Shown piece after piece: positions 52,054 through 64,000 of a stretch of DNA of 64,000 nt; positions within the stretch are counted from its first letter, which is position 1; each line of letters begins with the position of its first letter. Source of the DNA: Fragilariopsis cylindrus CCMP1102 (Eukaryota > Bacillariophyta > Bacillariophyceae > Bacillariales > Bacillariaceae); contig FMBT01000448.1 in NCBI GenBank assembly GCA_900095095.1, positions 35,908-99,907 of the forward strand. Reading direction: 5' to 3'. Below the pieces are notes generated by a model that saw nothing but the letters and a program-made list of their open reading frames with translations, had not been told where the DNA came from and ran no database searches. The translations under genes were made by a program, and so were the position numbers.

Positions 52054-52822
52054 ATGACGCATATAATAGAATAAGAAATAGTTCTTATCTTCCCAAGTTA
52101 TATATTATTATCATGATGATAGCTACTGTAGTTGGATCGAACAAATCTACACTATTACTTGGTTTGATGCTAAAGGAGTGGAACTATTAACTCATATACT
52201 ACTGCCTTTAACTGAAATTATGTGTAGGTTTCTTCAGCAGTAATCTCTATTAATACAAGTTGTAAAATAAATTGAAGCAGACTAGAATGCGTAGCCCGCT
52301 TACCCCACCGAGTAACGAATTGTAAAATCCACGTTACTAGTAGTAGTATTGATGTTCAACAATGCTCAGTCGTGTACTGTAGTAGGTTGTTGCTCGCGCG
52401 TTATAGTTTTTACTAATGCTGCCTTTTGAATTTTTTGTGTTCTTGGACTCATTTTTGTCACGGCCACGATACTTTGCTTAGCACATTTAAATTATTATTG
52501 TCGCCTGACCACCGAAACAACTCAAAACACACATCATTTGTACAGCAAAGTTATATCTTTCTATTGTACCGTAAGCATATACTCACAGTCGACACTGTTA
52601 CTAATCATAGGGAAATTTAGTAATATTGGGTCTAATCGACAAAACAGAATTGCTTCAAAACTTTGCCAGGGATCTTACCATTAGACTATAACTTTCCCCA
52701 AGTTGGAAAAGTATCTCAAACAACCATAGTTTTTGAAGTAGGAAAAAATTCGAAAAAAAACTTTAGTTGATTTACTATTATTGACGGTCTTCTTCCTTTC
52801 AACGTTACTTTTTATATTTTGA
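52054..52822. other. Spacer
   Basis: Between the sulfotransferase stop and the SUMO-ligase start. No repeat or gene recognised. Confidence 0.4.
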
Positions 52823-55720
52823 ATGATGGTACCAGAACAGCAGCAACAGAAGCAGCAACAGACTGGAAAACGAAAGCGGACCAACGGCAACAGTGGTAGT
52901 GGTAGTGGTAGTGGAAATATCAGCAACGGTAATAATGCATCCAACGACGACGATGATGAAAACAACATCGACGTCATTTTTGGTCGCGTAGCGGATCGAC
53001 GACGGAAAGAAGTTACCACGCTCGAACCGGCGGTGGTTCGTGCTCTATTGCTGGAGATCCGATCTTTGACTGGAATACAATCTGAGATATTATCAGCAGC
53101 AAGAGCAGCTACTGTCGGTACTCCCATTGATACTGAAAAAGCTGGAGATGAAATACTAGAATTGATTATGAAAGAATATCGAACTATAATTAATAAAGAT
53201 ATACCACCAAAAGTACAGCGACGATCACATGACGTCGTTCGTGAAATTTTTCGTCTAATTGGTGACCATGGAGGAACAGCAAATGAAAATGGTGATCATC
53301 ACCAGAGGAAGAAGGTTAAATATATAGGAAGAAATAATATTATTTCCGCTTCTACTATCACCGCTAATAATTCGACGACCAACCAAAGCACTGCTACTAC
53401 AGCTGCTCCCAATCGTTCAGGTCAACATTCTGCTAGAGTTTCTGCTTTTACTAATACTGAGACTTCTCGTCCACAGGTTTCAACATCAAATAGAGAAGAT
53501 AACAACGGCACTAACAGTGATAGGGGTAGTACAAAAAGCACCACACAAACCCATCCATCAATGACAAAGAACAGAACAACCAATTCTGGAAATAAAGAGA
53601 TCAACAGCAGCAGTAACAGTAACAGTAGCGGTAGAAGTAGAAGCAATAGTCTTAAAAATAATATCAGGACTATTGCTTCGTTATCTGCGGCATCCGCCTC
53701 GACGACTGCAGTTGCTATTGACAGCAGTAACAACAGCACTCCTCCGGCTGTACATCCTTCGATGGTTCGCAAAAGTTCTTCTACTACTACTTCATCTACT
53801 ACTACTATTACTGCTGTACCACCTCCCTATCAAAAACGATCCGCTACGGTACCCGACCATCGAGACTATAGCCAAGACCGTAGCACAAATGCCGGCAACG
53901 CTGCTAAAAATAAGAAACACCCGCCGAGGAATGGAGAGAACAATAATGTACCAGTTCATCCTTCTATGAATAGAACTTCAACAACAGCAAAAACAACAAG
54001 ATCGTTGACTAATAATAGTGTGAGGTCTGCAACAGCATCAACAACTGTAGCCTCGGCGTCCACGGCGTTTAATGCTGTATCAGCTTCGTCGTCATCATCT
54101 TCATCCTCTCCAACATCGTCACCACGTCAAGGAACGGTTACAAATAATACGACAGATATACCAGAAACGGTGCTGTCTAATAGAAGCAACATCAGTACAA
54201 TTTTTGCCCCTCCTGTACCTCGTCCTAAGGAAACATTGAAGGCCGATACAGCTGTAACTACTGTGCAATTGCCAGCGGATAATATCAAAGGAAATTCGTT
54301 TGCAGGTTTTGTTGATGCTCGACCATCTGTTACATTAGACTTTCACCGGTATTTACCTACTGCGAACATGTGTAACGAAGTTGGGACAAGATTATTAAAA
54401 TGGGATCCATATTGGAAAGTAGAAAAGGTGCTATATACTGGGTTGACTGCTCCTGTGACAAAGTTGAGATATCGAAGAAATGAAGATCCTCCTTCTAACA
54501 ATCACATAGTGACTTCAAATACGGCAGCTACCTTCAAAATCGACCAATTGTTAAAGATGGTAGGGCCTAAACTCCGTCAAGTACCCCAGGGACGACCTCC
54601 TAGAGATGGCGAGTTTCGAGTTTTGATGCGTATGATTCCCCTAGATCTGTCAGCGAAGCAATCGGAAAAGCGTGCTGACGTTCATATTTGGCCGAAGGGA
54701 ACGTATCTTCAAGTTCATGCTGCTCCTTCAAATAGCACGAATCCCATGCCACAAAAGTTACTACAAAGAAAGCAACAAGGACATGATGAAAATTATTGGA
54801 CCGGTGTCTGTCATCCCTTAGACTTGACATCACTTCTCCACAGTTCATGGTCGTCGACATCAACGTCATTATCCTCATTTCCGTATTCCGTGATCGAGTG
54901 CGGATGTCACGATTCAGAGGCATATTGGTTCAGTCTAGCTCTTGTCAAGTACCAGTCTCCACAATCTATAACCGCAACTCTTTTGAATAAGAATAATAGG
55001 ACATTGAAACGTTTATCGTTACCAGAATCATATGATCGGGCCATAAAAATGATGAAAAATAATGAAGTGACGTTGGATGATAGCGACGACGAAGATAATA
55101 ACAATAATGGTCATCAGAAAAAGAATCCAAGTACCGAAGAATTAAAGCGTATTCAATTTTCTTTGAAGGATCCTCTAGCTATGACAGTAATCAAGACTCC
55201 TGTACGAGGCAGTGAATGCAAACACTTTTCGGTAAGATTTTGTATTCGTTTTCCCAACCGCATTTTACTGTAGACGAAATACTACACATTTTGGATCTTA
55301 TCTTATTTATCTCACATTTCGCATTATGAATATGAATTTCAACACGATTATTGGAATCAATCGTTTCTTTTGAAATATTCACATCAGTGTTTCGATCTCG
55401 GTACCTATTTGGCTATGAACAAGACCGCCAGTGGTCAACGTTGGAAATGTGGATGTTGTGAACTTTTTCTTTCTTATCAAGATTTAGAAGTGTGTGCTTT
55501 GACTGAGCAAGGACTGAAACGATTTGGGGATAAGATGACTTCTGGTCAACATATGGTTGAATTCCGGGAAGACAAGTCCATGGAATTAATGAAGCCTCCA
55601 CGGAGTCGTCAAGAGAGAACCCGAGCGAAAAAGGCAGTGAGCAATAATAACAGTAGTACTAATAATCAGGCATCCTCTGGGGTAATAGAAATTTTCGAAA
55701 TCCTATCGGATTCGGATTAG
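52823..55720 (+). CDS. PIAS/Siz-type SUMO E3 ligase (SP-RING)
   Basis: Exons 52823..55231 and 55388..55720 (156-bp GT-AG intron) give 913 residues. The N-terminal 120 residues include a helical block (VVRALLLEIRSLTGIQ), followed by about 350 residues of Ser/Thr/Asn low complexity. A PINIT-like region lies at about 490-700 (SFAGFVDARPSVTLDF to ADVHIWPKGTYLQVHA). The SP-RING spans the splice: FSLKDPLAMTVIKTPVRGSE, CKHFS|CFDLGTYL and RWKCGCCELF. Splicing restores C-x-H-x2-C-F-D exactly as in PIAS proteins. These ligases transfer SUMO from Ubc9 in the nucleus. The short acidic end (VIEIFEILSDSD) fits a SUMO-interacting motif (V/I-x-I/V-I plus acidic residues). Confidence 0.88.
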
Positions 55721-55933
55721 ACCAGGGATAAAATGACAAGGAAAACAGCGTTAAGAAAAATAGAAACACTACAAATCGGGAACGAAATTAGGGGGGACAA
55801 TACTGTAGCTCTGATAGATTTTTATTCTAGATTTATTTTATGGTAGTGCTATAAACTATAAATTATTTACATCTACTAGTAGCTAGTAGAGAGTGAGATG
55901 TAAAGGCTTATACTTTATCCCAGCTTATTAGTG

Positions 55934-58698
55934 CTAAGAAGAACTATTTCTCGATTCGAGTTCCTGTTTCTGAATATCTAATAGCGACTGCTTTTTAGCA
56001 GACACGTTAATCTTAGCCTTAGCAGCGCTGGCCCACGTAAACTTCATGGGTGTGGCTGGTGGTAGTGCGGCTGCCGGGACAACGGCAGGAGAAACACGAA
56101 TATTTGTTAATGATTGTGCGCATGCGACGACGGATCCTTCAGTAATAGTTGTCGATGAATCACCACTGTTGGTGTAACTGTCGACCGCTGATGAAGAATT
56201 CGACTCCTTTATGGAAGCCACAAATCGATCCAAACGATCACAGTTTGGAATTTGTAATGCCTTGATCGCGGCTGGAACACCCTGTAACAAGGCAGTGGGA
56301 AACAACTTTACCAATACCTCACCCACAGCTGCTTTATTACTTTCGTAAGTAACGGCGGCGGCGGCGGCGGTAGCAGATTCGTACGTTTCCAAATGAGTAA
56401 TGAGATCGTTGTACATAGATCGTCCATCTTCAGTCAAAGTAGAGATTTTTTTCGAATACATTTCGATCACTTTTTCTTTTTGTACTATGGATTGTTCAAT
56501 CTGACCAGTGGTCGTATTCATCCCTAACCCGGCGCATTGAAGTAGTTCCAATTTGAGTGCGGCTATTTCGTTCCTATTCGATAAGATCCGACTACGAAGC
56601 TGAGGTTCAAATTTGGCTTCCGATAAAAAGTAGTCACGGACCTTTTGGAGATACTGTTCCATTGCAGTAGATGCCTTCAGGTCGTCGTTGGTTTTGTTTG
56701 TGTTGTCCGAATTGGAACCATTGTCTCCCACAACTGATGATGTCGTCGTCGTCGCTAAATTTTGTTGTTGTTGCTGTTGTGTCGACGATTTTTTTGGCGC
56801 GGTAGCCTTCTCCAAGGACTTTCCATATGTTACCATCATTGATGCTAGACTACCAACAACGTTTCCATACTTCACAGTTTCCTTTGCTACACGGACTTGT
56901 TTCTCTAATTGTTTTGCTTGTACGTTGTCATTGCATCGTTCCTTCTCGATATCACCCTCTAATGTTTCGATTTGAAATAGCATATTCTCATTTTGTGCTG
57001 CAAGTTTTTTCAATGTCAATTTGAGGTCTGTCATTTTTTCCTGTACGTTCAAACGTTCCATTTCGATTGTTTCAACCGATGAACGTAATTCTTGTACATT
57101 TTCACTTTCACCCTGTAGGATACGTGATTTCAATTCTTTCAGATGAGTCCTTTCTTTCTCAAATCGATCTTTCGTTTCTTGGTCAACGATGACCAGTAAC
57201 ATATCTTGATTTTCTAACGACGAAGACGATGAGCCCCATCGTTTCCATTCATCATAGTAGTAGTAATCGAATCAGAGGAATCGCTCTTATCATTAGTTAA
57301 TTGTTCCATCGTGGTTCGTACCGTAATACAAGCCTGTTTTGCGCTGAGTACCAACTTATCTCGTTGAGAAGTTAAAGTCATCAAGACATCGTCACTTTCA
57401 ATATGACCACAACGCAGCACATCATCATCACCCATGTCTTTCTTATTATTTTAGATTCTTGGATTTCATTCATGGCCGTTGCGATACGAGAAACGATGAA
57501 TTTTGATACCCTATCGGCAACATCATCATCCTCATCGTCATCTTCTTGATCATCATCATCGTCGGTATCAGTTTCAGTTCCCATATTAGATACCTTATAT
57601 GCTTGTGTTAACAGTTGTTCAATCCTTCGTAATCATCAAAGTCAATACCACAACGATTGAAGATGGCTACTAATAAACCAATCAAACCCGGTTGTACTGC
57701 CGTTTCAAATTTTATTGGATCCGAAATTTCTGTTGCTGATATACCACGACGGACCACTGTGGGTAATGCCGATGTTTTTTCGGCACGACATAACTCTTCA
57801 ATCTCTGCAAATGTTGCTGCCTTCTTTATCCATTGTGTTAAGGCAAAAATTGCATCCGTCAGATTCTCAAATCTTGCCACCATATCCAGTTTGGAGGCCA
57901 TGGATGTTGGTGATTTTTCCGTTCGTGTTGTTTGTGACTGTTGAGAAGCTACTTCCTCTTCTTCTTCCTCCTCCTCCTCGTCATCAGCAGCATCATCATC
58001 TTCCCCGATTTGTGATGATGTGTCATTACTATTGTTGCTACTACTGATAATGATGACGTTGTCATCGTGATTGTTGTTCCTGTTATTGGTATCCCTTGTA
58101 TCGCTACTACTCACTGTAACACTGCCGTTTTCCAATTGTTGAGACGGCATCGTCGATGATGATGATGACCCGCCGTGGTGTTCTTCTGTAGTCATTGTGT
58201 CTACCTCCTCCTCTTCGTGTGTAGTGATAATATGATCGATACCACTACTACTGCCACTACCACTACCACTACCTTGTTGTAAGTAATGAAGTACGGCCTT
58301 GTAGTCATCATAGGGTAATCCTTTATCCCACATTTCACCCATCGCGACATCGATACGAATTGGTTCATACCCATCACAATCAATTAATTGATTACGTATA
58401 ATTTCTTGTGGTGTCAAAATTTTAGCAGCACGGCCAGCACCATTGCTAACATTGTTTTTACTTTCACTTTGCTATTATTATTATATTTTTTTTCTAACTC
58501 CGAACCCTCCATCGGATGAAGTGTCGTCGTCGTCACCAATGGTACTAACACTGTCACTGGCAGTATAGTCGAAGCAAGTGTTGTTGCGCCTGCTTTCTTG
58601 TTCCTTTTTTTAATTCTCTTTTTACGATTCTTGGCCGTAGTGGTCGCCGCTGGATCTTTTTCCCACATGGCTGCTGCTGCTGCTGCTGTTTCGGTCAT
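55934..58698 (-). pseudogene. Coiled-coil protein gene split over several frames (broken or mis-assembled)
   Basis: Read on the minus strand, coherent coding blocks follow each other in changing frames: a basic start (ATG at 58698), an acidic block (DYTASDSVSTIGDDDD), a block starting GRAAKILTPQEIIRNQLIDC with YDDYKAVLHYL, an acidic block (MGTETDTDDDDDQEDDDEDD), a block MGDDDVLRCGHIESDDVL, and YDEWKRWGSSSSSLENQDML leading into a long coiled coil (ETKDRFEKERTHLKELKSR, down to 55934). At least five junctions (near 58610, 58460, 57625, 57455 and 57270) each need a shift equal to one missing base, and the stops TAA TAA TAA TAG lie near 58475. Introns of 24-53 bp could formally join some, but other introns here are 118-321 bp. 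No family recognised. Confidence 0.5.
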
Positions 58699-59576
58699 GA
58701 TGAGAGGAGATGGATTGCTAATTGTTCAAAGCAACTCTATAAAATGCTCCGATTGCTGTCTACTATGAGCTATTACTGATTTTGTGCTATAGGCTGTAAG
58801 TAAGTTACACCGCCGTTTAGCTTAGACTTTGATACTTTTACCTGTTCAAACTGGATTTATTTCAAGATGACCTTTTTTGCCTTTTTTCGTTTTACCTAGG
58901 TACTAACTACTACTACTGCAGATACTTCGGAAGTACCGTACATAGTATAATAATATGCGTAGGTAGCGGTAACACAGTACGGTCCGCTAAACAAAACGGT
59001 GTTGCCGTTATATTTCAAGCATGTCTGTCTCATTATTGTACGGTACGAATACTAATACTAAAAAGAGGTTACTTAGCTAGCTTCCAATCGTGCTTACTTA
59101 TTGTTGGTCGATCCAAACGAAAAATAAATTAAAGCCCCTAATACCATAGGACCCTAAGTAAAAGTAATGCATTACAGTACAGTACATCAAAAACTAAAAA
59201 TCTACAGTACAGTACAGTACTATCAATAACTTTGGGGTCCCTTGGTATTAGTATCATCATCTCATAATATTATTTCGCATTTCGCTCTTTATTACGACTG
59301 GTACATTATCTACAATATTCAGTATAAATATATGTATATGTATATATATATATAGTCTAGGTCCTATATAATATAGGTCCTATATATAGGTCCTACATAT
59401 TATCATATTTAATATGCGATATATAGTATTATATTCAATATGAGATGTAAATTATTATTATATATTATAACTTGTTATTTAATTGCTGCCGCTTCGGTCC
59501 TCACCGCCTTAGAAAGGCTAGTGAGTCAGCGGTCGACCTGCCGTATATATTATATTTATATACTATACTATACTAT

Positions 59577-59607
<31 letters not shown>

Positions 59608-60837
59608 CATATACATATACTAGGAGCGATGATAACGATGAGGGGGTGAGTCGGTATGGCAAAAACAACAGTTTAACGAGGTATTAGGAACTACAGAAAA
59701 GATCGAGAACAATGATTTTGGGCTTTCGTTGGTGAAAGGTGGAGACGATGCTATTGTCTGTGCAGTCATAGGGTTGATGTTGTCAATGGAATGGCGGTGG
59801 TAGCATTTTATAATCTGCTGTACTACTAGACGACTAATTAATGATTATGTAAGTGCTATTATTGGTTGCATTTTATATCTGATAGTAACATTGTTACGAG
59901 TAGGGAAAATAATAGAATGCAATATAGTATAGTATAGTATAACGAGATAAATAGCCATAGGCGAGAGTTAAAGGACTATATCCGGCCGGCTGCATTCATT
60001 TATCCATCTAACTCAAAATTGAATCAAAAATTACCGTTTCTTTTCTTATATAAACGATCCCACACTCATCAATGAACAATTCATCGCATAAACTAGCGAG
60101 GATTCCATCGCATACAACATCGAAGATTAAATCGCTTCATAACATCAATTCAAGCAGTTCCTAAACAGATCATCCACTGTTTGTTCAGAATCTTCACAGT
60201 CGTCTGTTATATTACTACCTGTTGTAATTAATTTACATATCCAGCTTGACCGCGTACAAATAAATCTATGCCATCGAGAGTTGATGGAGTTTATGCGTTC
60301 GGAGATTTTACCATTAAATTTACCGGTAACCAATGTTTCTGGAAGCTATCACGTCTCAACAAACAGGATCACATATTGCAGGCTTGACTTATGGGTTTGA
60401 TCCTAACTCAAAAATCCAATGCGTTGATGAGTTGATTCGACTTTCTCGGTTTCCGTGTTATCCATTTGCGCCCGTGCATTCTAAACTTATCTCCTTTTTT
60501 TGATTCCAATCCATCCTCCCCATTGAATGTAACAAGTGCTGCTGGTCAATCGAATGCCCGTGACGAACGAAACTTTTGAAGTAGCCATGCAGCAAATACA
60601 ACAGAGAATGCAACAGCAAATGCAACAGATGCTTGACCGTACGCCTATGCCACCCATTCCTGAAGAAGAATCTGTAATAATACAATACATAGTTTTTTCT
60701 AACTTCTACAATGAAAGTTGATTATTACTACACTATGAATGAAAGGATCGTTCCGAAAATTATTTATTTTTATTTTTAAATATTTAACGAAGTTTCCGAT
60801 TTTCATCATCATCATCTGGTGTATTTATTTATATATT
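58699..60837. other. Long AT-rich gene-poor region with microsatellites
   Basis: Contains (TACAG)-type repeats (59170-59222), repeated (A)TAGGTCCTATA elements (59355-59396), a (TA)n tract (59572-59595) and (CATATA)n (59595-59620). A short Gln-rich frame at 60536-60721 has no recognisable similarity. No tRNA or conserved gene found. Confidence 0.45.
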
Positions 60838-62027
60838 TTAAATAACTCCGTCGGCGCGTAAGTTACCTGTTCGTAGTCTACTAGGACTAGCTAATTCCAA
60901 TTCAGTTTCTTCCTTCATAGGTGGAAGATCAACAGTTTGTAAATATCCCATGTCATTTTTCGCATAATGAAGATATTCCAAAAACTTCTTACTACTTGAG
61001 AAGACTTTGTTTCCCCAAATGTATTGGTACCAATCGTCAACTATAGTACATTGTTGGTCGGAACGTCTTTCAGCAAATCCAAAAAGTCGTTCTTCAAAAC
61101 CATACGTCAATGTAACGGCTTTCCATGCACGTAGATGTCCCGAAATTTCCCAAAGCATATCACTGGCTTCTTCTTCGTAGTAGTTAGCGACGTCAGAAAG
61201 TGTAGTCGGATCGGCCCGAACCGAACCGATCAAATTAAAAACGGCATCCATGCAGGATCGTTCCCACATCTTTCTTCTCCAATCTCTGTAGAATTCGGTC
61301 TTACAAGTTACCGAGGAACGTTCTAATCGTTTTGCGATTGCACCATTCCACTTTCCACAAGCAGAACATTCACCAGCCAACTTATCTTCGCCAACAGAAT
61401 CTGGTCCCAAACTAACGCTAACGTCCTTGATGCCTTCCTCGCCAATTTCCATACCAGAAATTAATATTTGTGTCATAGTATCTCGACAGTATCCTCGTTC
61501 CTTTAATGTATCTTCAATATTTCCGAATTGAAAACCACCAGAAAAGAAACAGAAATCTTCATTGCGTTCTTTGTAGGCATCGTCGACATTATCGAGGAAA
61601 GGAAGGATTTCCTGTGGTGGAAGTGTAATATATATAGGGTACTCAGATGTTGCGTATTCTCCTTCTCCTAGAACGTCTGGGAGGGTCTGGTAGGGTGACA
61701 AAATGATATCATCTCCACGTCCCATGTGCATAAGTGCTTGCGCTAATGGGTTAAGTTGGTTATATTCTAATTCTGCCTCGTTTGGTGAAACCATAATCAC
61801 GGATGGACCATCTTCCTTGAGAGTGATCTCTTGTTCTCCAGAAGCCAAAAAATCTTGATATTCTCTAACGGCCTTAGAATCGGACCAGACGGCCTGCAAA
61901 GACGACGACGACGACGACGACGAGTCGACTGTGTTAATATTCGTTCGAAGAGCTGCTGGGGAGGGGAAAAGGCTACGGCGGGATAAGCCAAAAGGAAGCA
62001 AAGAAGTGCACCGAAATTGAAAATCAT
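60838..62027 (-). CDS. Conserved plastid-targeted protein, unknown function, with N-terminal frameshift
   Basis: The body (60838-61960) encodes about 375 residues with SGGFQFGNIEDTLKERGYCR, a Cys pair (GECSACGKWNG), RDWRRKMWERSCMDAVFNLI and VDDWYQYIWGNKVF. That frame has no ATG for its first 70 codons. The missing start is in the next frame: ATG at 62027, signal peptide (FNFGALLCFLLAYPAV) and AFSPP, a textbook diatom plastid bipartite presequence. One extra base in the C4 run (complement of 61963-61966 or 61958-61961) would give AFSPPPAALRTNINTVDSSS and connect the two. A 56-bp GT-AG intron could also join them but removes the signal peptide. Function unknown. Confidence 0.7.
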
Positions 62028-62047
62028 CTTTAAAATATTCTCCTTTA

Positions 62048-62666
62048 ATATTATAGTAGTGTTAGGTATATTATGTATCAACTTGTAGCTGCTAAATACT
62101 ATTTTATGAATACAAAAGATCTGTCAATTGAAATGAAGCAAAGAATAAAGAATGGTTGCAAAGACGCGGTTTTTCCTCCTGTCGACAGAAGGCGCCTATT
62201 AAACATCAACATAATAATATTGAGAGAATATGTTATCTGAAAAAAAGTGAAAAAACGACCCATCATCATACGTACTCGTCGTAAAAAAAATGTATTCCAC
62301 GTGGAAGCAAAGGAAAATGAAAAATTCACTTTGCATCCGTACGCCGCCTCACCCTTCGCACGACTGACTGAATGACCTTCACGAGGTCGTTAAAAGCACG
62401 TTCTGAAAATACAAAATAAAAAGATATCGTCAAACAAATAATCAATTCTAATTGGCTCTCTCCAACCACGATAGATCTTGTCATCGAACGTGAGCACCGC
62501 ACAGATTTTAGATTTATTTTGTGAATCATCATCACGCAATGGCGAAGGAGAAAATAATTTTTCTTACAGTGGACTTATTCCAGCCGTTGTCCAGTTATTA
62601 TTACAATAGTTCATAATAAATTATTTTATCTCGAATAAACAACTAACAACAACAAACTAATCAATC
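62048..62666. other. Divergent spacer
   Basis: Lies upstream of both the plastid-protein gene and cyclophilin. It includes presumed promoters and the cyclophilin 5' leader; no further gene seen. Confidence 0.4.
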
Positions 62667-63363
62667 ATGTAAGTGCGAATACTCTATATTATCGTAGATC
62701 CAGGGCAGCTATCTACATCATGGAAGAAAAGCATGATTCTTCCTTGTGTGGTACTATCGGTTGATTTTGTTCTTCTTTCTGTCGTGTCGTCGTAGCTTAA
62801 TAAATCAATTGTGTATCAATTACTTACTCATGCATTATCTACTTTTTTATTATTATTTATTACTCATAGGTCTAATCCTAAAGTTTACTTTGATATCACT
62901 ATTGGTGGAGCTGCCGCCGGACGTATTGTCATGGAATTACGTGCCGATGTCGTTCCTAAGACAGCCGAGAACTTCCGTCAATTATGTACCGGAGAAAAGG
63001 GATTCGGATTTGCTGGATCTAGTTTCCATCGTGTCATTCCTGGTTTCATGTGCCAAGGTGGAGATTTTACTAACCATAATGGTACCGGTGGAAAGTCCAT
63101 CTACGGGTAACAAGTTCGAAGATGAGAACTTTAAACTGAAGCACACTGGAGCAGGTACCCTATCGATGGCGAATGCTGGCCCAAACACAAATGGTTCTCA
63201 ATTCTTTCTTTGTACCGCAGACACTTCATGGTTAGATGGCAAGCACGTTGTCTTCGGAAAAGTTACCGACGGTATGGATGTCATCAAGGCTGTTGAAGCT
63301 GTTGGATCACAATCTGGAACAACCAGCCGAAAAGTCATGGTTGATGCCAGTGGACAACTTTAG
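62667..63363 (+). CDS. Cyclophilin A (peptidyl-prolyl isomerase), with one-base frameshift
   Basis: The start codon is split by a 201-bp GT-AG intron: AT (62667-62668) joins G (62870), giving [14 protein letters not shown]. The protein then follows CypA throughout: [48 protein letters not shown] and, after the break, [50 protein letters not shown]. The catalytic Arg (FHRVIPGF) and the Phe, Trp and His of the proline pocket are present. At 63105-63107 GGG stands where GG is expected (TAC GGT AAC), causing a stop (TAA) next. One base too many in such a conserved gene suggests an assembly error or very recent inactivation. About 165 residues when read through. Confidence 0.88.
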
Positions 63364-63661
63364 ATAAAATTCCAAAAAATTGGTGTAAGCTTGGTTTGTT
63401 GAAAAAGGTTAATGATGCTGTTCTTTTTTATTTTCTATTCTTCTTGAAAGGATTGATCAATTAAAATCGTAATTTAAAAAATTGCCGTGGTTGGGACTAC
63501 TAGTAGGACATAACTATTAACTTTTTCTAAAATTTTTTAAACTTTTTTACTCGTTATCAGTAGGATAATTATGAAGACCTAGACTGTGTGTGTGTGGTGT
63601 GTGACTGCAATAGCACAGTAGTCCATTATGCTCGATACATCAAGCTATATTCCTACTCAAA
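63364..63661. other. Convergent spacer
   Basis: 3' regions of cyclophilin and the aldo-keto reductase, with a short (TG)n tract at 63583-63602. Confidence 0.4.
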
Positions 63662-64000
63662 CTAAAGCTCTGGCATGCCCAAAATTTTGGCAAAGTGACG
63701 TTGCTCTTTCTCTGCGAAAAAATTCTCTCCACCTTGCATTCTTTCCATTATGGCTACATCATGTGCCATATGAATCGGATTTGTTGTTCCCGAAAGTGGT
63801 GTTACGTTAACCCAACGACATCAAGAAGGCGTACATATATGTTTGAGGTGTTAATCCCTTTGCATCAGCCAATTCTGCTACCTCGCTTGTCCCTAATGCT
63901 TTCCGGCTTGCTGTCAAGGTCCAAAAGGATTGATAATGAATATTCCTATCTTTACAAAATCGTCTAAGTTTCGTATCGAAATTGGATTCGGCGTAGAAAC
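63662..64000 (-). CDS. Aldo-keto reductase, C-terminal part, with one-base frameshift (N-terminus outside window)
   Basis: Read on the minus strand from the window edge: FYAESNFDTKLRRFCKDRNI, HYQSFWTLTASRKALGTSEV, AELADAKGLTPQTYMYAFLM, SLG, then a stop. The next frame continues VTPLSGTTNPIHMAHDVAIM, ERMQGGENFFAEKEQRHFAK and ends ILGMPEL at 63662. These blocks match aldo-keto reductases (IxYQSFWTLTAN, PQxxMYAFLMSLG, TPLxGTT). The break is at TTAAC (63806-63810 on the plus strand gives GTTAA), where one A too many is present; with one fewer the protein reads SLGYVTPLSGTT. The catalytic Tyr/Lys lie upstream, outside the window. Confidence 0.85.

Noticed and set aside
53422-53969. Leu-rich frames on both strands within the SUMO ligase gene
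   Set aside because: They are shadows of the Ser/Thr/Asn low-complexity region; the spliced sense protein with PINIT-like and SP-RING parts explains the DNA.
57455-58620. Mini-introns of 24-53 bp in the coiled-coil gene
   Set aside because: GT and AG pairs exist that restore frame, but all firmly supported introns in this window are 118-321 bp; single-base indels explain the junctions more simply.
59490-59545. tRNA-like stretch (GCCGCTTCGGTCCTC...)
   Set aside because: No consistent cloverleaf and no GGTTCGANTCC B-box could be drawn.
59440-59687. Short Tyr/Ile-rich frames
   Set aside because: Arise from (TA)n and (CATATA)n microsatellites.
60536-60721. Gln-rich short frame
   Set aside because: CAGCAA/ATGCAA repeat-driven, no upstream continuity or similarity.

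Overview
The window looks like nuclear DNA of a diatom, probably a raphid pennate; species not determined. Signs are short GT-AG introns (118-321 bp), several proteins with a signal peptide ending in a diatom plastid-type A-F motif, a DUF6824 transcription-factor-like gene (a family I know from diatoms), a PUFA-type ELO elongase, a Rubisco-methyltransferase-like SET protein and poly-Asn/Gln/Ser tracts in host genes.

Left flank (1-16111), ordinary host genes: the 3' end of a class 3 lipase, RAE1, a plastid SET-domain methyltransferase, a HAD phosphatase like the plant thiamine-monophosphate phosphatase domain, a 5S rRNA gene plus a truncated 5S copy, an FSH1-like pseudo-hydrolase, a Gly-rich membrane protein, a RETICULATA-related plastid membrane protein, a small MITE-like inverted repeat and an ELO elongase.

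Centre (16112-45472), the main discovery: one 29,361-bp DNA transposon. Its ends are 72-bp terminal inverted repeats (2 mismatches), flanked by a perfect 10-bp target-site duplication, CAGAAAATAC. It carries nine genes: a 2,620-residue Mutator-like (MULE) transposase with zinc knuckle, fused Ulp1/C48 protease and DEK-C-like repeats; a small nuclear-type protein; an H1-like basic protein; a 1,103-residue protein with an AlkB/TET-like 2-oxoglutarate/Fe(II) dioxygenase domain; a protein with 90-residue tandem repeats; a zinc-finger protein; an RPA70-type OB-fold protein; a coiled-coil/PHD protein; and a SWIM + C4HC3 zinc-finger protein. Two intergenic arrays share a 40-bp palindromic motif and 27-32-bp hairpins, suggesting common regulation. 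The set suggests an element that handles its own chromatin or DNA modification and ssDNA. That functional reading is inference; the boundaries are seen directly.

Right flank (45473-64000): an ankyrin-like gene, the DUF6824 gene, a B-lectin/sulfotransferase type II membrane protein, a PIAS/Siz-type SUMO ligase, a coiled-coil gene broken into several frames, a plastid protein, cyclophilin A and the C-terminus of an aldo-keto reductase. The last four each carry apparent one-base frameshifts, so 55.9-64 kb either contains assembly indels or is a decaying haplotype. Gene models there should be used with care.
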